Shown: in pieces, positions 1 to 8,349 of the stretch | How positions within the stretch are numbered: the stretch's first letter is position 1 | Layout of the letters: each line of letters opens with the position of its first letter | Source of the DNA: Bacteroidales bacterium | Lineage (GTDB): Bacteria; Bacteroidota; Bacteroidia; Bacteroidales; GCA-2748055 | Reading direction: 5' to 3' | Assembly: GCA_016936975.1 (NCBI GenBank) | Contig: JAFGWU010000062.1 | Location: 57,629-121,628, forward strand | DNA: 64,000 bases | Notes under the pieces: model-generated | The model's input: only the letters and a program-made list of their open reading frames with translations | What the model was told of the DNA's origin: nothing | The model's database searches: none | Made by a program: the position numbers and the translations under genes

Positions 1-1015
1 GTTCAAGTCCGAGATGATAGATTCCGGCGGCATAATCACCGGCATTCAACTGGATAAAGTTTTTGCCTGCAACGGCATCCCTGGTGAATGTGGCAATACG
101 CTGACCGGTGATGTTGTAGAGTGTTGCAACAGCCTGACCATGTACGGGAGCGTTAAAACGGACGATGAAATTTTCGGATGCCGGGTTCGGGAACGCGGCA
201 AGTTCATATGCTTCCCTGCTTACTTCCTTCACTCCAACGGTCATTCCATCAAACGCCCATTCACAGGCATTGTGTATAATCTGGAAGAACTCGGGGGTAC
301 CTTCGCTCACCCCGGTGGTTCCGGCATCCAGTCCCATACCAAGCATCCCCCAGAGGAAGACCCTGTTGGGCAGATCGGTATCCTCAATGGCAATCATGGT
401 CCAGAAACCGTCCATATCCTGGTGGGCCCTGCTCACGGCCAGTTTTGATGTATAGGTCTGGTTCTCTTCAATAAATGAGACGGAGCGGATGGTTGTCGGA
501 TCCTCAATTTCACCTGTCGTCCAGCGGATCTCGTCATCCACGTTGAAGTTCCGGGTAATCCAGTGGTTGTTATCCTTGATGACAATATACTGGTCATCCT
601 CCGATCCTTCTCCTTCAGCTGTGTGAATGAAAGTGGTTTCATCATTGACGGATAACCAGTTCCAACGGCCATCCCTGGGTACGTATCCTTCCATGTTCAC
701 AATGGGGATCGGAATATATGTTTCAGCCTCAGGGTCGCCAAGATAGTTTACATCACCGGAGCTGATCTGCTCGGAAACAAGGATTCCGTCGTACTGGGAA
801 AAATCGGCACTGGCAGCATCTGCACCTGTGAAATATACAGGTCCGTACCCCCAGGCGGCGAGGCTGTCAAACAGATCCTGCTCCGACTGATAGGTAAGAG
901 ATTCAAGGCTTGCAGAACGACCAATAAGCATGACCGCTTTTTGACTGAAAGCCGTGGTAGAAACAGATGCCAGTATCAGCGCAACAGCGATAAAAGATTT
1001 GTAGATTTTTTTCAT
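1..1015 (-). CDS. Secreted protein with T9SS type A sorting domain (C-terminal end off the window)
   Basis: The minus-strand frame is open from an ATG at 1015 to the left edge, giving 338 codons without a stop. It begins MKKIYKSFIAVALILASVS, a Sec signal peptide with likely cleavage before QKAV. The middle (about residues 22-280) has an alternating strand/helix look (KAVMLIGRSA, YDGILVSEQI) like a flavodoxin or amidotransferase-type fold, but I do not recognise a named family. From about residue 295 it has the typical type IX sorting start FPNPASENFIVRF followed by the NITGQRIATF and AGIYHLGL strands, so the protein ends only a few residues past the edge. It is probably exported across the outer membrane by the T9SS and attached to the surface or released. 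It stands alone, separated from the next gene by a repeat-bearing gap. Confidence 0.8.
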   Translation of the reverse strand, partial: MKKIYKSFIAVALILASVSTTAFSQKAVMLIGRSASLESLTYQSEQDLFDSLAAWGYGPVYFTGADAASADFSQYDGILVSEQISSGDVNYLGDPEAETYIPIPIVNMEGYVPRDGRWNWLSVNDETTFIHTAEGEGSEDDQYIVIKDNNHWITRNFNVDDEIRWTTGEIEDPTTIRSVSFIEENQTYTSKLAVSRAHQDMDGFWTMIAIEDTDLPNRVFLWGMLGMGLDAGTTGVSEGTPEFFQIIHNACEWAFDGMTVGVKEVSREAYELAAFPNPASENFIVRFNAPVHGQAVATLYNITGQRIATFTRDAVAGKNFIQLNAGDYAAGIYHLGLE

Positions 1016-1183
1016 AACGCTTCGTTTTTGGTTAATAGATAAACACTTTCAGATTGTGAAGATATAAAATTATTACAAAACGAAATGTTTAAAAAATGTC
1101 AAAATAACGGGGATACATTAACAAAACAGAGATTTAGAGCCTGTTTATCAGTTCTTTGATCATCTGTTGGAATGTCTGTTATC

Positions 1184-1244
1184 GACTCACTGCGCTCGTG
1201 TGATGATCCGCCTTCGGCGGGGGGTGATGGACTCACTGCGTTCG
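1184..1244. repeat. Direct repeat pair flanking a small hairpin in an intergenic gap
   Basis: The sequence gactcactgcgctcg at 1184-1198 is repeated with one change at 1230-1244 (gactcactgcgttcg). Between them a GC-rich hairpin, CCGCC-TTC-GGCGG (1208-1220), stands out. The gap (1016-1282) has no coding sequence. The unit looks like a dispersed intergenic palindromic repeat. It could also help end transcription of the GH3 gene that finishes at 1283, but there is no strong T-run. Confidence 0.45.
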
Positions 1245-1282
1245 CTTGAGAAAAACAGTTCTGCTGTTGTGTTACTGCAGAT

Positions 1283-3514
1283 TTACCTGTTCAGAGTAAA
1301 GGTAACGTATTCATCAACCTGTGAATGGGGTCCGACGTAAATCCTGAATTCTCCCGGTTCTGCACGATATTCCATGTTGATGTCGTAAAACCGCAGGTCA
1401 TCTTCTGTGATTGTGAACTGAACCAGCTTTTCCTCTCCGGGATCCAGGGAGATTTTACTGAAACCTTTGAGCTCTTTCAGGGGCCTTGTCACACTGCCGA
1501 CCAGGTCGCGGACGTAGCACTGGACGATCTCCTCCCCGGCACATTTGCCTGTATTTTTTACAGTTACAGAGACAGTCAGGGAGTCTCCGGCGGAGATGCT
1601 GTTTTTATCCGGTGAGATGGTCCCGTATTCGAAAGTAGAATAGCTGAGTCCGTATCCAAAGGGATAGAGCGGTTCATTAAGTGCATCGAGATATTTGCTG
1701 GTATATTTATTTTCAGCATTGAAAGGCCTCCCGGTATTTTTGGTGTTGTAAAAAACAGGAATCTGTCCGACATTCCGGGGAAAGGTTATGGCCAGTTTTG
1801 CGGACGGGTTACAATCCCCGCTGAGGATATCGGCCACGGCGTCACCGGTCCGGGTTCCAGGGTGCCAGGCATAGAGGATGGCCGGGATGTGTTCGTCCAT
1901 CCAGTTGATGGTCAGCGGGCGGCCTGCAAAAACAACGGCCACAACCGGTGTTCCTGTCTCATGAATTTTTTCCAGCAGTTGCTGCTGCACCCCCGGCAGG
2001 TCGAGGCAGGTGCGGCTTGCTGCCTCACCGCTCTGCTGATGATTCTCTCCTATTGCCAGAATGACCAGGTCGGACTGGCCCGCAAGAGATATCGCGGCCC
2101 GGAAGCCGCTCATATCATTGCCGGTGAAATCACAGCCCTTCAGGACCTTTATGGAAGCCGCCGGGAATTTTTTTCTCAATCCCTCTTCAACCGTTACCAC
2201 CTTGCCGGCGTCACCCGATGCGTGCCAGGTTCCCATCACATCCACGCGGTTATCAGCCAGCGGCCCGATGAGGGCAATCTTTTTAACCGATTGCTGCACC
2301 GGGAGGAGCGGGGTTCCGTTCACCGGTTCGTTCTTCAGGAGGACCATCGATTTACGGGCGGCAACCAGGGCATGTTCCATCAGTTCGTCGGAATAAAGCA
2401 CCGCTTTCTCACGTTCTTCATCCAGGTAACGGTAAGGATCATCGAACAGGCCCAGGTCGTATTTCAGGGCGAGAACCCGTTTTACAGCCCGGTTCACATC
2501 CTCTTCACTGAATACTCCTTCGTTCACCAGTTCAGCGAGGTAGTCATTGAAGACACTGCCCTGCATATCCATATCCACACCTGCCCGAAACGCCAGTTCA
2601 CCGGCATGTTTCAGGTCTTCTGCCACACCGTGGGGGATCAGTTCGTTGATGGATGTGTAATCGGTCACCACCATCCCTTTAAAACCCCACTTGTCCCTGA
2701 GGATATCCGTCAGGTAGGCTTTGCTGGCGGTGACCGGAACACCGTTAATCTCATTGAAAGAGGACATGACGGTTGCGACGCCGGCATCGACAGCGGCTTT
2801 ATAGGGGGGCAGGTAGACCTCCCTGATGGTCCGTTCGGAAAGGTCGACAACATGATAATCTCTCCCTGCCTGGGGGGCACCGTAAACGGCGAAATGCTTC
2901 ACACAAGCTGCAAGGGTAAAAACGTCGGAAAGATCCGTTCCCTGGTAACCTTCAACGCGGGCGTGTGCATACAGACTGCCCAGGAGGGGATCCTCCCCGG
3001 AACCTTCTGCAATACGCCCCCAGCGGGGATCCCTTGCAATATCCACCATGGGATTGAAGGTCCAGTTCAATCCCGATGCAGCGGCTTCTTTGGCCGATAA
3101 AGCAGCGGTTTTTTTAACCATTCCGGGGTCCCAGGAGCATGCTTCGGCAAGGGGAATAGGGAAAATGGTCCGGTGCCCGTGAATCACATCGTATCCGAAC
3201 AACAGGGGGATCCCCAGCCGCGTTTCCTCGACAGCCATCCGCTGCAGCTCCCTGTTATAGGCAACTGTATGGGCATTGAAGAGGTTCCCGCAACGGCCGC
3301 TGAGGATATCCTGCCTGTAGTTTTCATTCAGGACGGGACCCGTTATATCCCATCCGCTGGTGAACAGCGTCAGCTGTCCGATCTTTTCCTCCAGCGTCAT
3401 TTCGCTCAACAGGGAATCGATAAATTTCTCCTTCTGTGCGGATCCGGTCTCCGGATGGTCACAGGAAACGGCCAGCAATAACAGCAGCCCGGTGGTAATC
3501 ATCAGTAAGCGCAT
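1283..3514 (-). CDS. bglX: GH3 periplasmic beta-glucosidase, BglX type, lipoprotein
   Basis: Glycoside hydrolase family 3 exo-enzyme that removes terminal glucose from beta-linked oligosaccharides, probably in the periplasm. The start at 3514 (MRLLMITTG) is chosen because it gives a lipoprotein signal ending LLLLAVSC; upstream in-frame codons run back into the preceding gene's end. The order is an N-terminal TIM barrel, an alpha/beta sandwich (about residues 385-590) and a fibronectin III-like C-terminus. Seen directly are the BglX-like segment KHFAVYGA and the nucleophile segment MVVTDYTSI (Asp about 285). Length of 743 residues is normal for BglX. It is the last gene of a six-gene operon, 14 bp after a GH144-type gene. 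GH3 enzymes next to GH144 in Bacteroidetes are known to prefer sophorose, so a beta-1,2-glucosidase role is inferred. Confidence 0.9.
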   Translation of the reverse strand: MRLLMITTGLLLLLAVSCDHPETGSAQKEKFIDSLLSEMTLEEKIGQLTLFTSGWDITGPVLNENYRQDILSGRCGNLFNAHTVAYNRELQRMAVEETRLGIPLLFGYDVIHGHRTIFPIPLAEACSWDPGMVKKTAALSAKEAAASGLNWTFNPMVDIARDPRWGRIAEGSGEDPLLGSLYAHARVEGYQGTDLSDVFTLAACVKHFAVYGAPQAGRDYHVVDLSERTIREVYLPPYKAAVDAGVATVMSSFNEINGVPVTASKAYLTDILRDKWGFKGMVVTDYTSINELIPHGVAEDLKHAGELAFRAGVDMDMQGSVFNDYLAELVNEGVFSEEDVNRAVKRVLALKYDLGLFDDPYRYLDEEREKAVLYSDELMEHALVAARKSMVLLKNEPVNGTPLLPVQQSVKKIALIGPLADNRVDVMGTWHASGDAGKVVTVEEGLRKKFPAASIKVLKGCDFTGNDMSGFRAAISLAGQSDLVILAIGENHQQSGEAASRTCLDLPGVQQQLLEKIHETGTPVVAVVFAGRPLTINWMDEHIPAILYAWHPGTRTGDAVADILSGDCNPSAKLAITFPRNVGQIPVFYNTKNTGRPFNAENKYTSKYLDALNEPLYPFGYGLSYSTFEYGTISPDKNSISAGDSLTVSVTVKNTGKCAGEEIVQCYVRDLVGSVTRPLKELKGFSKISLDPGEEKLVQFTITEDDLRFYDINMEYRAEPGEFRIYVGPHSQVDEYVTFTLNR

Positions 3515-3528
3515 AGTCACATTTTTTA

Positions 3529-5508
3529 TTAATAGGTAAAACCAAGTTTTGTCAGTCCGGCCTGCACTTCGGGAGCCGACATAAACAGTTCCCACAGCAG
3601 TCCTGACCGGTAATTTTCAATCATCACGATAATGGGTCCCTGGTCGATGGCAATGTACGAGTCTGCCCACCAGTTCTCAGAGATATTAAATGCATCATAA
3701 AATCCATATTCCCCCCAGCATTTATCGCCCAAAAGATAGTAAAAATGTTTGAGTGCATCCATGGAATATCCGGGAGTGAAGGGCATGGAAGAGAGGGCCG
3801 CTGTCGGGGTAATTACCCCGCGGTCGTTCGTGGGAGAATGGGCGCTGTAGCCCTGGTTCCCGTCGCTGGCGGTGAGTCCCCAGCAATCCCTGCTGTATCC
3901 GGTATAACCGTTCGGATTACGGATGCAGTGCATACGGTTAATAAGGGTATGGCTCACATTCTGCTCCAGGTAGGAGGCATACTGATCCGCAAGGTTTCGG
4001 GGATCAAGCCCCAGGAAGGAGTAATGAGCAAAAAACAGGGGGCCGCCAAAATCGTATCCTAAAGGCAGGGTAATATCATAAAAGCTGTTCCCGTTCACAA
4101 TGGCCCCGTTTCGGGCATATCCTTCATGATATACGGACGGGGGTATGGTGTGGGTGGGAGAGGAAGCCGCAAGCACGTAGACTATCAGAGCCTCGTTGTA
4201 TCCCCTGATGGGCATGTTCATCTCCCACCCGTAGTCGGGCGACCAGTGCCAGTAAAGCACATCCTGTCCGCCCCGGGTGAACCAGTCCCATTCGACCCCA
4301 TGCCAGAGTGTATCAATCCGGCTGATCAAGTCCTTTTCCGATGCACTGGATTCATCCAGGTATTGCCTGAGGGTAATCAGTCCCTGAACCATAAAAGCCG
4401 TTTCCACAAGGTCGGCACCGTCGTCCTTCTGGCTGAAGGGCTGAACGGTTCCTGTGGCTCCGTTGAGCCAGTGGGGCCAGGCCCCGTGGAACCGGTCGCA
4501 GGTCTCCAGGAAATCCAGGATCCTTTCGATCAGAGACAATCCCTCCGTCCGGGTAATAAAGCCGCGTTCCATGCCCACAATAAGGGCCATGAGACCGAAA
4601 CCCGATCCGCCCGATGTCACGGTATTGCCCGAAGTGTTGCGTTCACGGGCCATCCCGGACAGGGGGTGACTGAAATCATAGAAATATTTCAGAGTTTGCT
4701 TCTGAACAAGATCGAGGAGTTCTTCATCGCTCAGTGCCGGGAACTTATAGGTTGAATCGAGGGACGTGAAAAAGCTGTTCGAGAAACCTCCGAATTCATA
4801 ATCATCATTGGAACGGAGGCTTGATGAGATGGTAAAATAGTATCTCGTGTAATCGTTGAGATCAGCGGTATTTAATATAGTGACATTCATAGAGTCTCCG
4901 GACAGGTTATATGCAAGGGAAGGGTTTCCCGAAAGGATGAAGAAGGATTGGTAGGTATCCCGATCCAGGGGATCGGAGAAGGTAATATCCAGATGCAACT
5001 CAGAAAAGTCAATATCTTTCAAATCAGCCGGGGGATTAAAATCCTGTCCGTTCAGGGTGATCTGTTCGATTTTCAGGATCCCGTTCATGGTTGAAAAAGC
5101 ATAGGTCATTCCCGGAAAGGTTTCTTTACGGGCACCGCGGATGTTTTTATGAATGGTCAGGGTGTAACCGGTGCGGTAGGAGAGTCTACCCTCAGGGGTG
5201 AGTACAATTGTTTTCAGGGCATCTGCATACGCAGTCGCAAAAACTACAGGGTTTCCTGCTTCATCTTCCAGTCCGAGGTTATCCTGTACCGTTGAGGTAT
5301 CCAGCGGGCTGCTGAATTCAATCGTGATACTTTTATCCGCGGGGACACCATCTGTTACGGCGAATGCATCAAGACAGGCGGTCCCGACGCAGGCACGTAC
5401 CAGCTGAAGGGTTCCGTATTCTTCTGGTTCATCCCTGTTGCATCCCGGGGAAAGGAGGGACAGAGCCGCAATGGCAGGAAGGATAAGGAGTATTTTACGC
5501 AGGATCAT
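3529..5508 (-). CDS. GH144-type (glycoamylase-like, PF10091) lipoprotein with N-terminal Ig-like domains
   Basis: Likely endo- or exo-acting beta-1,2-glucanase. The signal ends LSPGC, so it is a lipoprotein. Residues about 45-250 are two bacterial Ig-like (Big_5) modules; the segments DKSITIEFSSPLD and DLHLDITF-like stretches show the pattern. Residues about 255-659 form an alpha/alpha barrel of the family annotated 'glucoamylase family protein', with landmark segments GFGLMALIVGMERGF, WHWSPDYGWEMNMP, FFAHYSFLGLDPR and IDQGPIIVMIENYRSGL. Characterised Bacteroidetes members of this family form GH144 and cut beta-1,2-glucan. It sits between the LamG surface protein (70 bp upstream) and the GH3 gene (14 bp downstream). 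A different glucan target cannot be excluded from sequence alone. Confidence 0.85.
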   Translation of the reverse strand: MILRKILLILPAIAALSLLSPGCNRDEPEEYGTLQLVRACVGTACLDAFAVTDGVPADKSITIEFSSPLDTSTVQDNLGLEDEAGNPVVFATAYADALKTIVLTPEGRLSYRTGYTLTIHKNIRGARKETFPGMTYAFSTMNGILKIEQITLNGQDFNPPADLKDIDFSELHLDITFSDPLDRDTYQSFFILSGNPSLAYNLSGDSMNVTILNTADLNDYTRYYFTISSSLRSNDDYEFGGFSNSFFTSLDSTYKFPALSDEELLDLVQKQTLKYFYDFSHPLSGMARERNTSGNTVTSGGSGFGLMALIVGMERGFITRTEGLSLIERILDFLETCDRFHGAWPHWLNGATGTVQPFSQKDDGADLVETAFMVQGLITLRQYLDESSASEKDLISRIDTLWHGVEWDWFTRGGQDVLYWHWSPDYGWEMNMPIRGYNEALIVYVLAASSPTHTIPPSVYHEGYARNGAIVNGNSFYDITLPLGYDFGGPLFFAHYSFLGLDPRNLADQYASYLEQNVSHTLINRMHCIRNPNGYTGYSRDCWGLTASDGNQGYSAHSPTNDRGVITPTAALSSMPFTPGYSMDALKHFYYLLGDKCWGEYGFYDAFNISENWWADSYIAIDQGPIIVMIENYRSGLLWELFMSAPEVQAGLTKLGFTY

Positions 5509-5578
5509 TTCAGGTTTTAATAAAGACAGAGGGCCGGCCAGCGACCCTCCGTCCTCTCATTAATCTATGAAAAACCAA

Positions 5579-6826
5579 CTATTTTTCCGAATCGTACATC
5601 AACTGGATTTCCGTTGATGTAAGCACCTTATGGAAGAAGCGTATGTCATCCAGCTGGCCTTTGAAGTGGTTTGCATCCGGGAAGTCGTAACCGCCCCATC
5701 CTTCGGAATCCCACAGTGTTCCTGCCCTGGATTGTACGAATCCGAAAGCCAGTTCATTCACCACTTCCGGAGCTACGCCCCTGTATTTAATAGCGTTGGC
5801 ATCCTTTTTTGGGGCATCATCCGGCCAGAGGTCGAAGTCGAAGCTTTTCATCTTCTCGCCGTTGAAATAGAGGATCCCTTCCTTTTCAGGTCCGTTGAAG
5901 GTATATACGACATGCAGCCAGTGATCCTTCAGAAGCGCGATCATCTCTTCTGCTGTCAGGCTTTTGGCATAGGTCCACCCCTGCCAGCCACCGTTGGTAT
6001 TATCGGTTGCCAGGGCCGGGAACCACATATCTTCACTTTCACCGGGTTTACCGGGAATTTCATATGAAATGGCAAATTTACTGCCGTCGTAACCGCCGAA
6101 GACCTCATACTGGAGACCGTAAAAAGCACCCAGTCCCATGACGAAATGGCCGCCGACATGATTGGTGGAGTTGGTTTTCATCCAGAAGCTGAGGGTAAAC
6201 TCCGAGGCATTGATCAGCTGGTCGCCATTGGATATCTCAATGATGCTGGCATCCCCGTCGAATGTGGCCGCCGTTCCCGCAGCAGCATTCCTGGAGGCGG
6301 TATAGGTAATCGCCACCACCTGGCTGGCTGTCGGATCATAGTTCCCGACGACATCCTGGGCATTGCCTTCAAAGTTCCAGTGGGCGATGGCCCCTGCCGG
6401 CACGAATGCACCCGTCGTGGTAAAGGAGCGGGTCAGTTCAGTCAGGGCAAGCCCGTCGACGGACATGATTCCAGCGCCAAGCTTCAGCTGGTACATAGCA
6501 CCGTTACCGAGATCATCAACCGGTGTTATGGTGATGGTTTTCCCTGAAGCGGCAATGGTCAGGGGAATATCAGCATCATCATATTCCTGGGTGAGGGTGA
6601 TGTTGGCAGATGTAGCCGTTGCGGCATCTATCTCAACATTGAATGTAGCAACAATCTCCGGGTCGACAGGGACATTGGTTGGCGCTGCGGCGGCATTGAG
6701 GTCTATGTCACCTGCAACCATGGTTTCCAGTACCGGATCTACCGGATCTTCCTCGCAGCTCTGGACCATTACCAGGGAGACTGCTGCGAAGAGCATCAGA
6801 CTTAAAATAAAATGTTTCTTTTTCAT
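5579..6826 (-). CDS. LamG-domain surface glycan-binding lipoprotein
   Basis: A 415-residue lipoprotein (signal ending LVMVQSC) in the slot after SusD where PULs usually encode a surface glycan-binding protein. Residues about 50-140 are a Big_5 Ig-like module (VDPEIVATFNVEIDAATA, ending RSFTTTG). Residues about 148-415 look like a laminin-G/concanavalin-type jelly roll: AHWNFEGNAQD at its start, FTLSFWMKTN, WLHVVYTFNG, and LDDIRFFHKVLTSTEIQ at the end, which is the standard LamG signature. No catalytic residues are evident. Inferred role: binding the target glucan at the cell surface. It is 30 bp downstream of susD and co-directional with the operon. Confidence 0.85.
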   Translation of the reverse strand: MKKKHFILSLMLFAAVSLVMVQSCEEDPVDPVLETMVAGDIDLNAAAAPTNVPVDPEIVATFNVEIDAATATSANITLTQEYDDADIPLTIAASGKTITITPVDDLGNGAMYQLKLGAGIMSVDGLALTELTRSFTTTGAFVPAGAIAHWNFEGNAQDVVGNYDPTASQVVAITYTASRNAAAGTAATFDGDASIIEISNGDQLINASEFTLSFWMKTNSTNHVGGHFVMGLGAFYGLQYEVFGGYDGSKFAISYEIPGKPGESEDMWFPALATDNTNGGWQGWTYAKSLTAEEMIALLKDHWLHVVYTFNGPEKEGILYFNGEKMKSFDFDLWPDDAPKKDANAIKYRGVAPEVVNELAFGFVQSRAGTLWDSEGWGGYDFPDANHFKGQLDDIRFFHKVLTSTEIQLMYDSEK

Positions 6827-6856
6827 AGTTAAATAATTAATAATTAGACAATAAAT

Positions 6857-8344
6857 TTATTCATAATTTGGATTCTGATCCAGTATTTTCTGGGAAATAT
6901 CAATCTCTGTCTGCGGTATGGGGAGCAATTCATTTTTATTCTCAGTAAATCCAAGCGGTCCGAGTACCTCAGCGGCTTTTCCCGTTCTCATGAGGTCCCA
7001 GAAGCGGTGTCCTTCCATTGCGAGCTCGCGGCGCCGTTCCTCCAGGATAATATCGCGTAATGTATTCTTGTTTGTTTCGGTGATATCCGGCAAAATGGTT
7101 TCGTTCCCTTCCCTGGCGCGTTCGCGCACCAGGTTCAGGTAGTATAACGCATCGTCGGGCTTATTGTTCTCATTCAGGGCCTCGGCGGCCATCAGGAGGA
7201 CATCGGCATAACGAAGGATCCTGCGGTTATGTCCGAATTGGGTATCGGTTGTGTTTCCAGGAACCCAGACTTTCTGGTTGTAGCATTCAATTTCAATAAC
7301 GTTCCCCTGGTCGTCCTCAACCTCATCGGGAGTGGTTCCGTCACCCAGGATGGTCACACCGTCCAGTACCTCACCAAGGAAAATAACCGTTGCATCCATC
7401 CGGGGGTCGCCCTCCTCAAAGGTGTTTATCAGGTCCAGGGACGGCCGGTTGAACCCCCATCCGCGGTTGGGGGATCCCCTTACTCCCTGGGTGTTGGCAT
7501 ACTGGTTCCCGCCGTTTGACTGACTGCCTACCCCGATGGCACCAACCTCAAACACCGATTCAATGCCATGTTCTCCCAGGATACCGCTGGCATCGGCGAA
7601 CACCGGTTCAAGGTCGTATTCGTCCGATTCAATCACTTCAAGGGCGCAGGTTTCGGCATTTTCGAAATTTCCCTGAAAGAGGTATACCTTGGCAAGCAAT
7701 GCGTTTGCAGCGCCTTTTGTGGCTCTTCCCAGCTGATCGTCGGAGCAGGTGCTTTTTTCGGGCAAGGCTTTTACGGCTTCCAGGAGATCGTGTTCAATCA
7801 GGTTGTACACTGCTTCCACGGAGGCCCTTTCGATCTTCAGGGGCGGTTCGGTGGTTTCAATGATCGGAACGCCGCCCCAGGCACGGACCAGGTCGAAGTA
7901 GAGCAGGCCGCGGATAAAGTAAGCTTCGGCAACATACCGGGTGCGGAGGGTCTCATCCATTTCGATGGAGGGAACCTTTTCAATGACCACGTTGGCCCGT
8001 TTGATCCCTTCATACAGGGTGCTCCACCACCGGTCGAGCCCGTCCTGGGTGGCTGTATGGTCAAAACTGTCATAGGGTCCCAGGGTGGGGAGCTGGTCGT
8101 TCGGATTGCTTCCCTTATGGGCGTCATCCGACATGATGTCCAGGATGGGATATCCACCCGAATGGTAATGCCATTGTCTGAAAACCGTATAAGCTGCATT
8201 TGTGGCCAACAGGGCATCCGATTCGGTGGTCGGGAAGGCCTCCTGGGTCATCTGGCCCTGCGGGTTGATCTGAAGGAAATCTTCGCAGGATGTCAGGATA
8301 ATGATGACCGGGAGCAGCAGGGATAGATTTATAATCCTTTTCAT
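6857..8344 (-). CDS. SusD/RagB-type outer-membrane glycan-binding lipoprotein
   Basis: Surface lipoprotein that captures the glycan and lids the SusC pore. The signal ends IIILTSC, followed by the typical start EDFLQINPQGQMTQEAF. The helical TPR-like core contains ATNAAYTVF, EAYFIRGLLYFDLVRAWGGVP and RYADVLLMAAEALNE. The C-terminal RagB landmark ILEERRRELAMEGHRFWDL and the closing LLPIPQTEID are present. At 495 residues it is of normal length. It starts 5 bp after its susC partner and is clearly co-transcribed with it. The substrate is inferred from its neighbours to be a beta-1,2-glucan. Confidence 0.95.
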   Translation of the reverse strand: MKRIINLSLLLPVIIILTSCEDFLQINPQGQMTQEAFPTTESDALLATNAAYTVFRQWHYHSGGYPILDIMSDDAHKGSNPNDQLPTLGPYDSFDHTATQDGLDRWWSTLYEGIKRANVVIEKVPSIEMDETLRTRYVAEAYFIRGLLYFDLVRAWGGVPIIETTEPPLKIERASVEAVYNLIEHDLLEAVKALPEKSTCSDDQLGRATKGAANALLAKVYLFQGNFENAETCALEVIESDEYDLEPVFADASGILGEHGIESVFEVGAIGVGSQSNGGNQYANTQGVRGSPNRGWGFNRPSLDLINTFEEGDPRMDATVIFLGEVLDGVTILGDGTTPDEVEDDQGNVIEIECYNQKVWVPGNTTDTQFGHNRRILRYADVLLMAAEALNENNKPDDALYYLNLVRERAREGNETILPDITETNKNTLRDIILEERRRELAMEGHRFWDLMRTGKAAEVLGPLGFTENKNELLPIPQTEIDISQKILDQNPNYE

Positions 8345-8349
8345 GATTT

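Noticed and set aside
1862..3100. A 412-codon open frame on the plus strand opposite the GH3 gene
   Set aside because: It is fully antisense to a clear BglX-type GH3 gene, has no recognisable domain and a biased composition rich in His, Gly and Arg, as expected of a GC-rich antisense frame.
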